This document shows, piece by piece, positions 35,363 to 42,807 of a DNA stretch of 64,000 nucleotides. This stretch comes from Paracoccus liaowanqingii (lineage in GTDB: Bacteria; Pseudomonadota; Alphaproteobacteria; Rhodobacterales; Rhodobacteraceae). Below the pieces are notes generated by a model that was not told where the DNA came from, did no database searches, and saw only the letters and a program-made list of their open reading frames with translations. Location of the stretch: assembly GCF_004683865.2 (NCBI RefSeq), contig NZ_CP038439.1, positions 479,501 through 543,500 of the forward strand. The letters are read 5' to 3'. How positions within the stretch are numbered: the stretch's first letter is position 1; each line of letters begins with the position of its first letter. The translations under genes and the position numbers were made by a program.

Positions 35363-36064
35363 TCAGTCGCGGCTGTCCGCCGGTCCGGTGGGCAGCCCCT
35401 TGCTGAGCCCCGACAGGCTGACCCCGTTCAGCAGCCCCGCATCGATGGCCTTGCGCACGGCCTGCGGGTTGTCCTCGGCCCCCAGCACCTCGCGCGCCAT
35501 GCGCAGGCGATAGCGCAGCGCGGTGCGCGAGATGCCAAGCGCCTCGCAGGCCTGGTCATAGGTCATGCCGCAGGCGATCGCCTCCAGCGCCGCGACCAGG
35601 ATCGGGCGCAGGGCGGTGTCGCGGTCCAAGAGGTCGTGGGCCTTGCGCAGAAGGGCGGCCATGCGGGCGATCTCGGTCGCAGTGAAGTCGCGGTCGGGAT
35701 GCGCGGCGCCGATATAGGACCGCGATTCCGCCGGTCCCCAGGCCAGCGCGGCGCCATAGACCAGCCCATGCGCCCGCGCCTGGCCCATCACGTCCAGCGG
35801 GTCGGGCATCTGGCGGATCAGCTCGTGCCACGCGATGCTGCCCTGGTTCATCACGCACCAGATCATCATCGGATCGCCGACCCCCAGATTGCGCTGCGTG
35901 TAGGTCTGGATCCATTGCGAGGGATAGGTCGACACCCGGCGCACCGGCCGGGAATAGCGGATGTGCAGCCCCAGGGTGAAGCCGCGCGGGGCCAGCCGCG
36001 CCAAGGCCTCTTCGATCTCTTCCAGATCCGCGGTCGCGGCCTGGCTCTGGGGAAGCGAGGTCAT
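35363..36064 (-). CDS. LuxR-type regulator with autoinducer-binding domain
   Basis: A 233-aa protein whose N-terminal 160 residues match the acyl-homoserine-lactone-binding fold: W51/Y55-like residues in YPSQWIQTYTQRN, the D-P pair in VGDPMMIW, and IAWHEL with the third conserved aromatic. The C-terminal helix-turn-helix lies in MTYDQACEALGISRTALRYRL (positions 170-190). No luxI-type synthase exists in the window, so it is a LuxR 'solo' here. Ligand and targets are unknown. It is divergent from a putative small RNA and the aldo/keto reductase gene, which are candidate targets by position only. Confidence 0.88.
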   Translation of the reverse strand: MTSLPQSQAATADLEEIEEALARLAPRGFTLGLHIRYSRPVRRVSTYPSQWIQTYTQRNLGVGDPMMIWCVMNQGSIAWHELIRQMPDPLDVMGQARAHGLVYGAALAWGPAESRSYIGAAHPDRDFTATEIARMAALLRKAHDLLDRDTALRPILVAALEAIACGMTYDQACEALGISRTALRYRLRMAREVLGAEDNPQAVRKAIDAGLLNGVSLSGLSKGLPTGPADSRD

Positions 36065-36129
36065 GTCTGTCTGCCTGTCGGGGTCCGGAAGGGTGCATAA
36101 TGCGACGCCGGGCCCTGCGACAACAAGGT

Positions 36130-36239
36130 GTTGCGCCGGAACAGGGGGGCGTGGCCCCCGCGCAACATAGCCTTACGGGGCTATAGGAGAAAGGTCGGGG
36201 TCCGACTAGATAGGGGGCTGGCCCGAGAAGGGCCTTTTT
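36130..36239 (+). ncRNA. Candidate structured small RNA (four hairpins plus terminator)
   Basis: Hairpin 1: GTTGCGC/GCGCAAC with inner GGGGG/CCCCC (36130-36166). Hairpin 2: ATAGCC-TTACGG-GGCTAT (36167-36184). Hairpin 3: GTCGG-GGT-CCGAC (36194-36206). Hairpin 4: GGCCC-GAGAA-GGGCC followed by TTTTT (36220-36239), a complete Rho-independent terminator. No gene ends upstream on this strand, so the terminator needs its own transcript. I match it to no RNA family I know. An attenuated leader of the aldo/keto reductase gene is the alternative. Confidence 0.5.
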
Positions 36240-36280
36240 GATTGGTTTCGGGCAGCATGACCCGCATTTTCATGGTGAAA

Positions 36281-36310
36281 AGGGGGCGTCCTTCGGGGCG
36301 CCCTCTTTTT
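36281..36310 (+). terminator. Second Rho-independent terminator, TTCG tetraloop
   Basis: AGGGGGCGTCC pairs with GGGCGCCCTCT-like sequence around a TTCG loop, followed by TTTTT. The A run on the left makes it bidirectional. It lies 42 bases past the first terminator. Confidence 0.8.
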
Positions 36311-36387
36311 CTGTACCGTCCGGTGGGGCTTGCGCCTGCCGGCCCGTCCGCTAGCTTGCGCGCAATTCAGGGCAAGGGGGCTATCGG

Positions 36388-37446
36388 ATGGATCGTGTGA
36401 CACTGGGCGGCAGCAAGGTCGAGGTCAGCCGCATCTGCCTGGGCACCATGACCTTCGGCAACCAGACCGACGAGACCGTGGCCCATGCGCAGATGGACGC
36501 CGCGCTGGAGGTCGGGATGACTTTCATGGACTGCGCCGAGATGTATCCCGTGAACCCCGTCCGGCGCGAGACCATCGGGGTGTCGGAGGAGATCATCGGC
36601 CGCTGGCTGGCCCGGACCGGCCATCGCGACCGGGTCGAGATCGCCACCAAGATCACCGGGCCCAGCCAGATGGTCCGCGACGGCGCCCCCTTCGACGGCG
36701 CGGCGGTGCGCGCGGGCATCGACGCCTCCTTGCGGCGGCTGCAGACGGACCGGATCGACCTGTACCAGCTGCACTGGCCGGTGCGCGGATCCTACGGCTT
36801 CCGGCAGAACTGGTCCTATGACCCCTCGGGACAGGACAAGGCGGCGACGCTGGACCACATGCAGGACGTCCTGGGCGCGATGACCGACGCGGTCGTGGCG
36901 GGCAAGTTGCGCGCCGTGGGCCTGTCCAACGAATCGGCCTGGGGCCTGGCGCGCTGGTGCGACGTGGCCGACCGCACGGGCGGGCCGCGCATGGCGGCGA
37001 TCCAGAACGAATACTCGCCGCTCTACCGCCTCTACGACACCGACCTGGCCGAGACGGCGGTAAACGAGGACGTGACGCTGCTGTCCTATTCGCCGCTAGC
37101 CGCCGGACTGCTGACCGGCAAGTACGCAGGCGGCGCGCTGCCCGAGGGCAGCCGGGCGGCGGTCGACGTGGCCACGGGCGGGCAGGGCAACCTGGGCGGG
37201 CGCAAGACCGATCGCGGCATCGCGGCGGCCGAGGCCTATGGCGCGCTGGCCGCCGAACATGGCTGGGACGTGGTCCACATGGTCATCGCCTGGCAGCTGA
37301 CGCGGCCCTTCAAGGTGGTGCCGATCATCGGCGCGACCACGATGGACCAGCTGCGGCACCTGATCGCCGGGCTGGGGCGCGACCTGCCCGACGAGCTGCG
37401 CCGCGGCATCGAGCGGCTGCACCGGGCCCATCCCCTGCCGTATTGA
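36388..37446 (+). CDS. Aldo/keto reductase
   Basis: NADPH-dependent (beta/alpha)8 oxidoreductase of 352 aa, closest in layout to the Tas/YajO group. Catalytic tetrad: Asp and Tyr in DCAEMYPVNP near residues 49-58, Lys in EIATKITG near 88, His in YQLHWPVRG near 129. NADPH phosphate-binding residues sit in VPIIGATTMDQL near 311. The insertion GFRQNWSYDPSGQ after the His is longer than in small AKRs and is typical of this subgroup. Substrate unknown. It is preceded by the two terminators at 36220-36310, so it should be transcribed from a promoter in the 77 bases after them. Confidence 0.92.
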   Translation: MDRVTLGGSKVEVSRICLGTMTFGNQTDETVAHAQMDAALEVGMTFMDCAEMYPVNPVRRETIGVSEEIIGRWLARTGHRDRVEIATKITGPSQMVRDGAPFDGAAVRAGIDASLRRLQTDRIDLYQLHWPVRGSYGFRQNWSYDPSGQDKAATLDHMQDVLGAMTDAVVAGKLRAVGLSNESAWGLARWCDVADRTGGPRMAAIQNEYSPLYRLYDTDLAETAVNEDVTLLSYSPLAAGLLTGKYAGGALPEGSRAAVDVATGGQGNLGGRKTDRGIAAAEAYGALAAEHGWDVVHMVIAWQLTRPFKVVPIIGATTMDQLRHLIAGLGRDLPDELRRGIERLHRAHPLPY

Positions 37447-37536
37447 ACAGGCCCGTCTAGGGGCCGGCCTATTGATCGGGGGCGTTCCGCCTTTATCTTT
37501 CCGATCAGACAGACAGAGACAGCAGAGGGGCCAGGC

Positions 37537-38481
37537 ATGGCAGGCGACCCGTATTCCGCACTGGGCGTGCAACGTTCCGCCAGTGCCGAGGACATCAAGA
37601 AAGCCTATCGGCGCATCGTCAAGACCGATCACCCGGACCTGACGCAGGACCCGGCCGCCACCGCGCGCTTCAAGGCGGCGACGGCGGCCTACGATCTGCT
37701 GAAGGATCCCGACCAGCGTCGCCGCTTCGATGCCGGAGAGATCGATGACCAGGGCCAGGAACAGGGCACGCGCTGGCGCCAGCGCCAGCATGCCGGGGGC
37801 AACCCTTTCGGCGACGCGCCCGGCCATGGCGGCGATCCCGACCTGTCGGATGTCTTTGCCGACCTCTTCGGCCATCGCCCGGGCGGTCGCAGCGCGGGCG
37901 CGCGGACGACGGGCTTCGGGGGCTTCGGGGGTTTTGGCGGCTCGCGGACCGACCAGCGTGGCGACGACGTGCGGCTGCTGGTCGAGATCGACTTCCTGAC
38001 CGCCGTGCGCGGCGGGCGCAGCCGCATCACCCTGCCCCAGGGAGGCACGCTGGACGTGGCCATCCCCAAGGGCATGCGCGACGGGCAGGTGATCCGCCTG
38101 CGCGGCAAGGGGGCGCCAGGCATCGGCCGGGGCGCGCCGGGCGATGCGCATCTGGAGGTGCGCGTCGCCGAGCATCCGCAATTCGCGCGCGAGGGCGACG
38201 ACATCCTGCTAGTGCTGCCGATCTCGCTGGACGAGGCGGTGCTGGGCGGCAAGGTGACCGCGCCCACCATCGACGGGCCGGTGAACCTGACGATCCCGGT
38301 GGGCGCAACCTCGGGGCAGCGGCTGCGGCTGCGGGGGCGGGGCGTGAACGGCGGCGATCAGCATGTCGAGCTGCGCATCGCCATGCCGGCGCAGGTCGAT
38401 GCCGAGCTGACCGCCTTCTTCGAGACCTGGCGGCGCCAGAACGCCTATGATCCGCGCAAGGGCATGTCCGACAGCGCCTGA
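37537..38481 (+). CDS. DnaJ-family co-chaperone, CbpA-like (type II)
   Basis: A 314-aa Hsp40. The J domain occupies about residues 5-70 with the Hsp70-activating HPD motif at 32-34. A Gly/Phe-rich linker (GFGGFGGFGG near residues 125-135) follows, and then the two-beta-barrel C-terminal substrate-binding domains (about 145-300). There is no Cys-rich zinc-finger, so it is type II like CbpA, not DnaJ itself. It would stimulate DnaK ATPase activity and hand over unfolded clients. An extended GAGGGGCC ribosome-binding site precedes the ATG. Its 3' end overlaps the convergent DUF1289 gene by 37 bases. Confidence 0.92.
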   Translation: MAGDPYSALGVQRSASAEDIKKAYRRIVKTDHPDLTQDPAATARFKAATAAYDLLKDPDQRRRFDAGEIDDQGQEQGTRWRQRQHAGGNPFGDAPGHGGDPDLSDVFADLFGHRPGGRSAGARTTGFGGFGGFGGSRTDQRGDDVRLLVEIDFLTAVRGGRSRITLPQGGTLDVAIPKGMRDGQVIRLRGKGAPGIGRGAPGDAHLEVRVAEHPQFAREGDDILLVLPISLDEAVLGGKVTAPTIDGPVNLTIPVGATSGQRLRLRGRGVNGGDQHVELRIAMPAQVDAELTAFFETWRRQNAYDPRKGMSDSA

Positions 38482-38633
38482 CGGGCGGGCAGCAGGTCGC
38501 GCATGATGGCGCGACGGGCCTCGGGGGGCATCGCGCCCCATGCGGCGATCTCGTCCAGGGTCCGCCAGCAGCCCAGACACAGGGCCCGGTCGGGATCGAT
38601 CCGGCACAGCTTGATGCAGGGACTGTCGATCAT
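38445..38633 (-). CDS. DUF1289 small Cys-rich protein (62 aa)
   Basis: Short protein with the DUF1289 signature SPCIKLCRID....LCLGC.RTLDEI..W. Cys6, Cys10, Cys19 and Cys22 probably bind a metal, likely an iron-sulfur cluster or zinc. Function is unknown, although members are very common in proteobacteria. The ATG at 38633 directly opens the conserved domain; longer in-frame starts add sequence antisense to nothing known and are unlikely. It overlaps the convergent DnaJ-like gene by 37 bases and lies on the same strand as ruvX, about 115 bases downstream of it. Confidence 0.85.
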   Translation of the reverse strand: MIDSPCIKLCRIDPDRALCLGCWRTLDEIAAWGAMPPEARRAIMRDLLPARQALSDMPLRGS

Positions 38634-38748
38634 CGCATGCCCCCGGTGGCCGACAAGGGCGCGGGACGGGCAGGGCCCGCCCCGGACGCTGCCGCTTGGC
38701 GCCACGCCGCGCGCAAGCACGCGGCCCCCATGTCCATCTGCGCGCCCA

Positions 38749-39225
38749 TCAGGCCCGGTCCGCGATGTAGCGCAGCCGGTCCAGCGCACCCTGCAGGATG
38801 TAGCCCGCCGCCACTTGGTCGATGACCTCGGCGCGGCGCTTGCGCGAGGTGTCGCCCTCCAGCAGCGCGCGCTCGGCGGCGACGGTGGACAGGCGCTCGT
38901 CCCAATAGGCGATGGGCAAGTCGGTCAGCCGCGTCAGGTTGCGGGCGAAGGCGCGGGTGGCCTGGGCGCGCGGGCCTTCCGAGCCGTCCATGTTGCGCGG
39001 CAGGCCCAGGACCAGCCCGACCAGCGCACGGTCGGTGGCGACGGCCAGAAGGGCCTGCGCATCCAGCGTGAACTTGGCGCGGCGGATCACCGTGATGGGC
39101 GAGGCCACCTGTCGCATCCCGTCGCTGACGGCCACGCCGATGGTCTTGGTGCCCAGATCCAGGCCCGCCAGCGCGCCGTGGCGGGGCAGGGCGGTCGCAA
39201 AGTCGATCATGTCCTCGTGGATCAC
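38749..39225 (-). CDS. ruvX: RuvX/YqgF Holliday-junction resolvase-like nuclease
   Basis: RNase H-fold nuclease of the YqgF family, implicated in pre-16S rRNA 5'-end processing and possibly junction resolution. The fold signature [15 protein letters not shown] carries the first catalytic Asp; [16 protein letters not shown] and [11 protein letters not shown] supply the second acid and substrate loops, and [11 protein letters not shown] ends the domain. The GTG at 39225 overlaps the ccmI stop (GTGA), favouring it; an ATG five codons later is the alternative. Length 158 aa (153 with the later start) fits the family. Confidence 0.88.
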   Translation of the reverse strand: MIHEDMIDFATALPRHGALAGLDLGTKTIGVAVSDGMRQVASPITVIRRAKFTLDAQALLAVATDRALVGLVLGLPRNMDGSEGPRAQATRAFARNLTRLTDLPIAYWDERLSTVAAERALLEGDTSRKRRAEVIDQVAAGYILQGALDRLRYIADRA

Positions 39226-40490
39226 GGGGCGGTCCCCTCGCCGGATCCCGCGTCGACCCCCTCGCCAGCCCCCGGGCCTGGCGCCTCGATCACCGCCAGC
39301 GCCTCGGGCGCTTCGGCAAAGCGCTGCCGTGCCTCGTCCAGGATCGCATCGGCCTGCTCGTCGCGGCCCAGAAGGCGCAGCGATCCGATCAACTGCGCCC
39401 ATTCCTCGGGGGCGCCGCCCTCGGTCGCCAGGCGGTCCTGCAGGCGACCGACCATGCCCTCGACCATCTCTTGGCGTTCCTCGGGGGTCATGTCCTCGGC
39501 CAGGGCCAGCGCCTCGGCATCGGGGCCGGGCAGGGCCGCGACGGGCGCGGGCGGTTCGTATTCGTCGTCACCGGCCAGCCAGGCCAGTTCGATGATCGCC
39601 GCGCGGATCGAGGGGATCCAGGGCGCGTTTTCCGGCCCCTCCTCCAGCAGGCGGCGCCAGACCGGGAAGGCCCGGTCGGGGCGGCCGTTCTGGATCAGCA
39701 TCACGCCCTGCAGATAGCGCGCCTGCGGCTGGCTAGGATCCAGCGCGAGGGCGCGGGCCAGCAGGGCCTCGGCCTCGGGGGTGACCAGCCCGCCCGCCGC
39801 CTCGACCATCAGCGAGGCCAGCTGCATCAGCTGCCCCGCATCCGCCTGATCGCCCTGCAGCGCGACCAGCCGGGCCTGCGCGTCGCGCGCGGCGGCCAGG
39901 TTGCCGAGGCGCAGCTCGTGGGTGGCCAGAAGCTGTTGGCCCTGCAGGTCGTCGGGATTGCGGGCGACGGCGGCGCGCAGCTGGTCGACCATCGCCAGAT
40001 AGTCGGGATCGGCCTCGGACAGGTCGGGCGCGGTGCGGGGCGTCGCCGCCGCCTCGGCCTCGGCCTGGGCGGGGCGGGCGCGATAGGCGGCATCGGCGGC
40101 GGCGAAGCGTTCGGCCAGCGGCATGTCGGGGGCGCCGGGCACCCCCTCGCGCAGATAGAGGGCGATCCCCCCGGCCAGCATGATGCCCAGCACCGCGGCC
40201 GCCCAGACCGTGCCGCCGCGCCCGGTGGCGGGGGCCGCCTGCGACAGGCGGCGGTCGGCCTCCAGCACCTTGCGGCCGATCTCGGTGCGCAGGCGCACGG
40301 CGTCCTCGGGCTGGATCACGCCGCGCTCCAGGTCGCGCTCGACCTCGGTCAGCTGGTCGCGATAGACCCGCAGGTCGTAGGCGGCGGCGGGTTCGGATCC
40401 CGATCCCAGGCCGCCCTTGGCCCGCCGGATCGGCGCCAGGATGGCCGAGGTGACAAGTGCGGTGATCGCCGCGGCAACAATCCAGAACAT
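39222..40490 (-). CDS. ccmI: c-type cytochrome biogenesis protein CcmI
   Basis: Inner-membrane apocytochrome chaperone holding c-type apoproteins for haem attachment. Two transmembrane helices (about residues 2-22 and 93-112) frame a cytosolic loop with the leucine-zipper-like region [19 protein letters not shown]. The periplasmic C-terminal domain contains TPR-type repeats between about 150 and 330. Length 422 aa is usual for Rhodobacteraceae. It stands apart from the other ccm genes, as often seen in this family, and its stop overlaps the ruvX start. It is divergent from the sarcosine oxidase operon across 182 bases. Confidence 0.92.
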   Translation of the reverse strand: MFWIVAAAITALVTSAILAPIRRAKGGLGSGSEPAAAYDLRVYRDQLTEVERDLERGVIQPEDAVRLRTEIGRKVLEADRRLSQAAPATGRGGTVWAAAVLGIMLAGGIALYLREGVPGAPDMPLAERFAAADAAYRARPAQAEAEAAATPRTAPDLSEADPDYLAMVDQLRAAVARNPDDLQGQQLLATHELRLGNLAAARDAQARLVALQGDQADAGQLMQLASLMVEAAGGLVTPEAEALLARALALDPSQPQARYLQGVMLIQNGRPDRAFPVWRRLLEEGPENAPWIPSIRAAIIELAWLAGDDEYEPPAPVAALPGPDAEALALAEDMTPEERQEMVEGMVGRLQDRLATEGGAPEEWAQLIGSLRLLGRDEQADAILDEARQRFAEAPEALAVIEAPGPGAGEGVDAGSGEGTAP

Positions 40491-40574
40491 GGGCTTCCTC
40501 CGTTGCAGCCGGTCCTAGCGCGATTGGCCCGCGACCGAAAGCGCGCCGCGCGCGAAATTGAACCCGCAGTCCGA

Positions 40575-40590
40575 ATGTCGCATGTCGCAT
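40575..40590 (+). repeat. Tandem ATGTCGC repeats upstream of soxB
   Basis: ATGTCGC ATGTCGC AT stands 83 bases before the soxB ATG. Short tandem repeats near catabolic promoters are commonly operators; a GlxA/GbdR-like activator is a guess. No regulator gene is adjacent. Confidence 0.4.
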
Positions 40591-40672
40591 TTGGCCGTGA
40601 TCTGCCGCAAGCCGCCTTGAGACGATGGCCCGGCACGGCCATGGTGCCCCAAACCTCAACCCCGGAGACCCC

Positions 40673-41938
40673 ATGCCCGCCGCCCCTCGTTCCGGCCGCT
40701 ATTCCGTCTTTGCCATCGCCCGCGAGGCGCTGCGCCAGCACACCGGCTGGACCCGGGCCTGGGCCGATCCGGCGCCCCGCGACCGCTACAAGGTGATCGT
40801 GGTGGGCGCGGGCGGGCACGGCCTGGCCACGGCCTATTACCTGGGCAGGAACTTCGGCATCACTGATGTCGCGGTGATCGAGAAGGGCTGGCTGGGCGGC
40901 GGCAACACGGGGCGCAACACGACCATCATCCGGTCGAACTATCTGCAGGACCCCTCGGCCGCGATCTACGAGAAGTCGCGCAGCCTCTATGAAACGTTGT
41001 CGCAGGACCTGAACTACAACATCATGTTCAGCCCGCGCGGGCTGATCATGCTGGCCCAGACCGAGCACGAGATCCGGGGCTACCGCCGCACCGTCCATGC
41101 CAACACCCTGCAGGGCGTCCAGACCGAATGGCTGGACCCGCAGCAGCTGAAGGCCAAGGTGCCGATCATCAATCTGGACGGGCCGCGCTATCCGGTGCTG
41201 GGCGGCCTTTATCAGGCGCGGGGCGGCACCGCGCGCCATGATGCGGTGGCCTGGGGCTATGCGCGGGCCTGCAGCGACATGGGCATGCACATCATCCAGA
41301 ACTGCGAGGTGACGGGGGTCCGCACCGAGGGCGGGCAGGTGCGCGGCGTCACGACCAGCAAGGGCGAGATCGGCTGCGACAAGCTGGCCATCGTGGTTGC
41401 GGGCCATTCCAGCCAGCTGGCCGAGATGGCGGGCTTCCGCCTGCCCATCGAAAGCGTCGCCCTGCAGGCGCTGGTCAGCGAGCCGATCAAGCCCTGCATG
41501 GATGTCGTCGTGATGGCCAACACCGTCCATGGCTATCTGTCGCAATCCGACAAGGGCGAGATGGTGATCGGCGGCGGCACCGACGGGTTCAACAACTTCA
41601 CCCAACGCGGGTCCTGGCAGCATGTCGAGGAGACCGTCCGCGCCCTGATCGAGACCTTCCCGATGCTGTCGCGGCTGAAGATGCTGCGCCAATGGGGCGG
41701 CATCGTGGACATGACCGGCGACCGGTCTCCGATCCTGTCGACGACCCCGGTGGGCGGCATCTTCGTCAATTGCGGATGGGGCACGGGCGGCTTCAAGGCC
41801 ATTCCCGGCTCGGGATGGGCCATGGCCGAGCTGGTCGCCAAGGGGACACCCGGTCCGCTGGCCGAGGGGTTCGGCCTGAACCGCTTCCGCGAGGGGCGGT
41901 TCATCGACGAATCGGTTGCCGCCGGCGTAGCGCATTAG
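40673..41938 (+). CDS. soxB: Sarcosine oxidase, beta subunit
   Basis: Flavin subunit of heterotetrameric sarcosine oxidase, demethylating sarcosine to glycine. FAD motif VIVVGAGGHGLATAYYL (residues 41-57) and the stretch ARGGTARHDAVAW, whose His189 is the likely covalent FMN site by comparison with other SoxB. The N-terminal SVFAIAREALRQHTGW extension and GWGTGGFKAIPGSG near 365 are characteristic. Length 421 aa. The ATG at 40673 follows CCGGAGACCCC. soxB is normally followed at once by soxD, but here an unrelated small gene and a repeat element intervene. Confidence 0.95.
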   Translation: MPAAPRSGRYSVFAIAREALRQHTGWTRAWADPAPRDRYKVIVVGAGGHGLATAYYLGRNFGITDVAVIEKGWLGGGNTGRNTTIIRSNYLQDPSAAIYEKSRSLYETLSQDLNYNIMFSPRGLIMLAQTEHEIRGYRRTVHANTLQGVQTEWLDPQQLKAKVPIINLDGPRYPVLGGLYQARGGTARHDAVAWGYARACSDMGMHIIQNCEVTGVRTEGGQVRGVTTSKGEIGCDKLAIVVAGHSSQLAEMAGFRLPIESVALQALVSEPIKPCMDVVVMANTVHGYLSQSDKGEMVIGGGTDGFNNFTQRGSWQHVEETVRALIETFPMLSRLKMLRQWGGIVDMTGDRSPILSTTPVGGIFVNCGWGTGGFKAIPGSGWAMAELVAKGTPGPLAEGFGLNRFREGRFIDESVAAGVAH

Positions 41939-42029
41939 GCGGGGGGATGCCGATGGCGCCGAGTATGGGAACCGCGAACTTCGCCCGGGGATTGTATGGT
42001 CATGACTGTTCAGTCCGAAAGGGACCATC

Positions 42030-42284
42030 ATGGCTGACCGCAACAACAACGGCCTCTATTTCATCGTCGGCGGCATCGTCGTCGTCGTGGCGCTGCTGTT
42101 CTTCTTCATGTCCGGCAGCGAAACCGGCGTGGCCACGACCGACCCGGTCGCGGGCGGCGACACCAACGTCACCGTCGAGACGCCCGCAGCCGACCCCGCC
42201 ACCGGCACGTCGCCCGTCACGGTCGAGACCGACAGCCCCCCGGCCGTCGAATCGCCCGCCGAGCCCGCAGCCCCGGCCAACTGA
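42030..42284 (+). CDS. Small single-pass membrane protein (84 aa)
   Basis: Hydrophilic start (MADRNNNGLY), one strong transmembrane helix (about residues 10-27, mainly Val/Ile/Phe), then a 55-residue Thr/Pro/Val/Glu/Ala-rich acidic tail, presumably periplasmic. I recall similar small proteins in Paracoccus and relatives but no function. The ribosome-binding stretch GAAAGGGACC falls inside an inverted repeat (ATGGTC at 41996-42001, GACCAT at 42023-42028), so initiation might be controlled by structure. It sits between soxB and soxD and is closed by the hairpin in the repeat at 42321. Confidence 0.75.
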   Translation: MADRNNNGLYFIVGGIVVVVALLFFFMSGSETGVATTDPVAGGDTNVTVETPAADPATGTSPVTVETDSPPAVESPAEPAAPAN

Positions 42285-42320
42285 GGCCCGCCTCCGCGAC
42301 CGCGCGGCGCCCGCCGTTTT

Positions 42321-42370
42321 CGGTCCGGACATATCCACGGGGGTCCGGGGGCAATCGGCCCCCGGCCTTT
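42321..42370 (-). repeat. Intergenic GGATATNT element with hairpin, copy 4
   Basis: CGGTCCGGACATATCC (42321-42336) is followed by CCGGGGGC (42345-42352), loop AATCG, GCCCCCGG (42358-42365) and CCTTTC. It shares GGTCCG-N-A-N-N-TATCC with copies 2 and 5. It lies inside the sarcosine oxidase gene cluster, ahead of soxD. Confidence 0.55.
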
Positions 42371-42473
42371 CTCCAGACCCGATCCCACGCGCCGCCGGCC
42401 CCCGCCGTTGCGGCGCGTTCCCATGTCCGCCCCCGCGGTCCGCGGCCCGCCCCACCCCTTGCAAGGACGCCCC

Positions 42474-42806
42474 ATGCTGATCCTGACCTGTCCCTGCTGC
42501 GGCATCGCCGCCGAGGAAACCGAGCTGCATCCCGGCGGCGAGGCGCATCTGGCCCGCATCGGCCCCGAGGGCGACGACGCGGCCTTCGAATCCTACCTCT
42601 TCGCGCGCAAGAACGTGAAGGGCGTGCATTTCGAACGCTGGCGCCATGCCTATGGCTGCGGAAAGTGGTTTCTGGCCGCGCGCTGCACCGCGACGCTGCA
42701 GGTCTTCGGCACCTACAGCGCGCAGACGACGCAGCCGCCCGCGGACATCATCGATGCCATCCGTGCCGCCCGCCCCGACTGGACCCCCGACTGGACGACT
42801 CCGTAA
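42474..42806 (+). CDS. soxD: Sarcosine oxidase, delta subunit
   Basis: Small zinc-binding subunit of heterotetrameric sarcosine oxidase. Zinc ligands by family comparison: Cys6 and Cys9 in CPCCG, His58 and Cys62 in HAYGCGKWF. RKNVKGVHFERWRHAYGCGKW-like region is the most conserved part of the family. Length 110 aa. The ATG at 42474 follows AAGGACGCCCC. The next gene, soxA, begins one base after its stop. The 189-base gap in front contains repeat copy 4 with a hairpin, so expression relative to soxB may be reduced or separately driven. Confidence 0.93.
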   Translation: MLILTCPCCGIAAEETELHPGGEAHLARIGPEGDDAAFESYLFARKNVKGVHFERWRHAYGCGKWFLAARCTATLQVFGTYSAQTTQPPADIIDAIRAARPDWTPDWTTP

Positions 42807-42807
42807 G

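Larger units (their letters stand above)
36065..36387. other. Intergenic region with RNA-like structure
   Basis: No coding sequence is credible here. The region holds a run of hairpins with two perfect terminators reading rightward (36130-36239 and 36281-36310), then 77 bases leading to the aldo/keto reductase ATG. Promoter elements for the rightward transcript were not convincingly found. Confidence 0.6.

Noticed and set aside
42408..42473. Longer start for soxD
   Set aside because: The extra residues lack similarity to SoxD, and the ATG at 42474 begins with the conserved zinc motif and has a ribosome-binding site.
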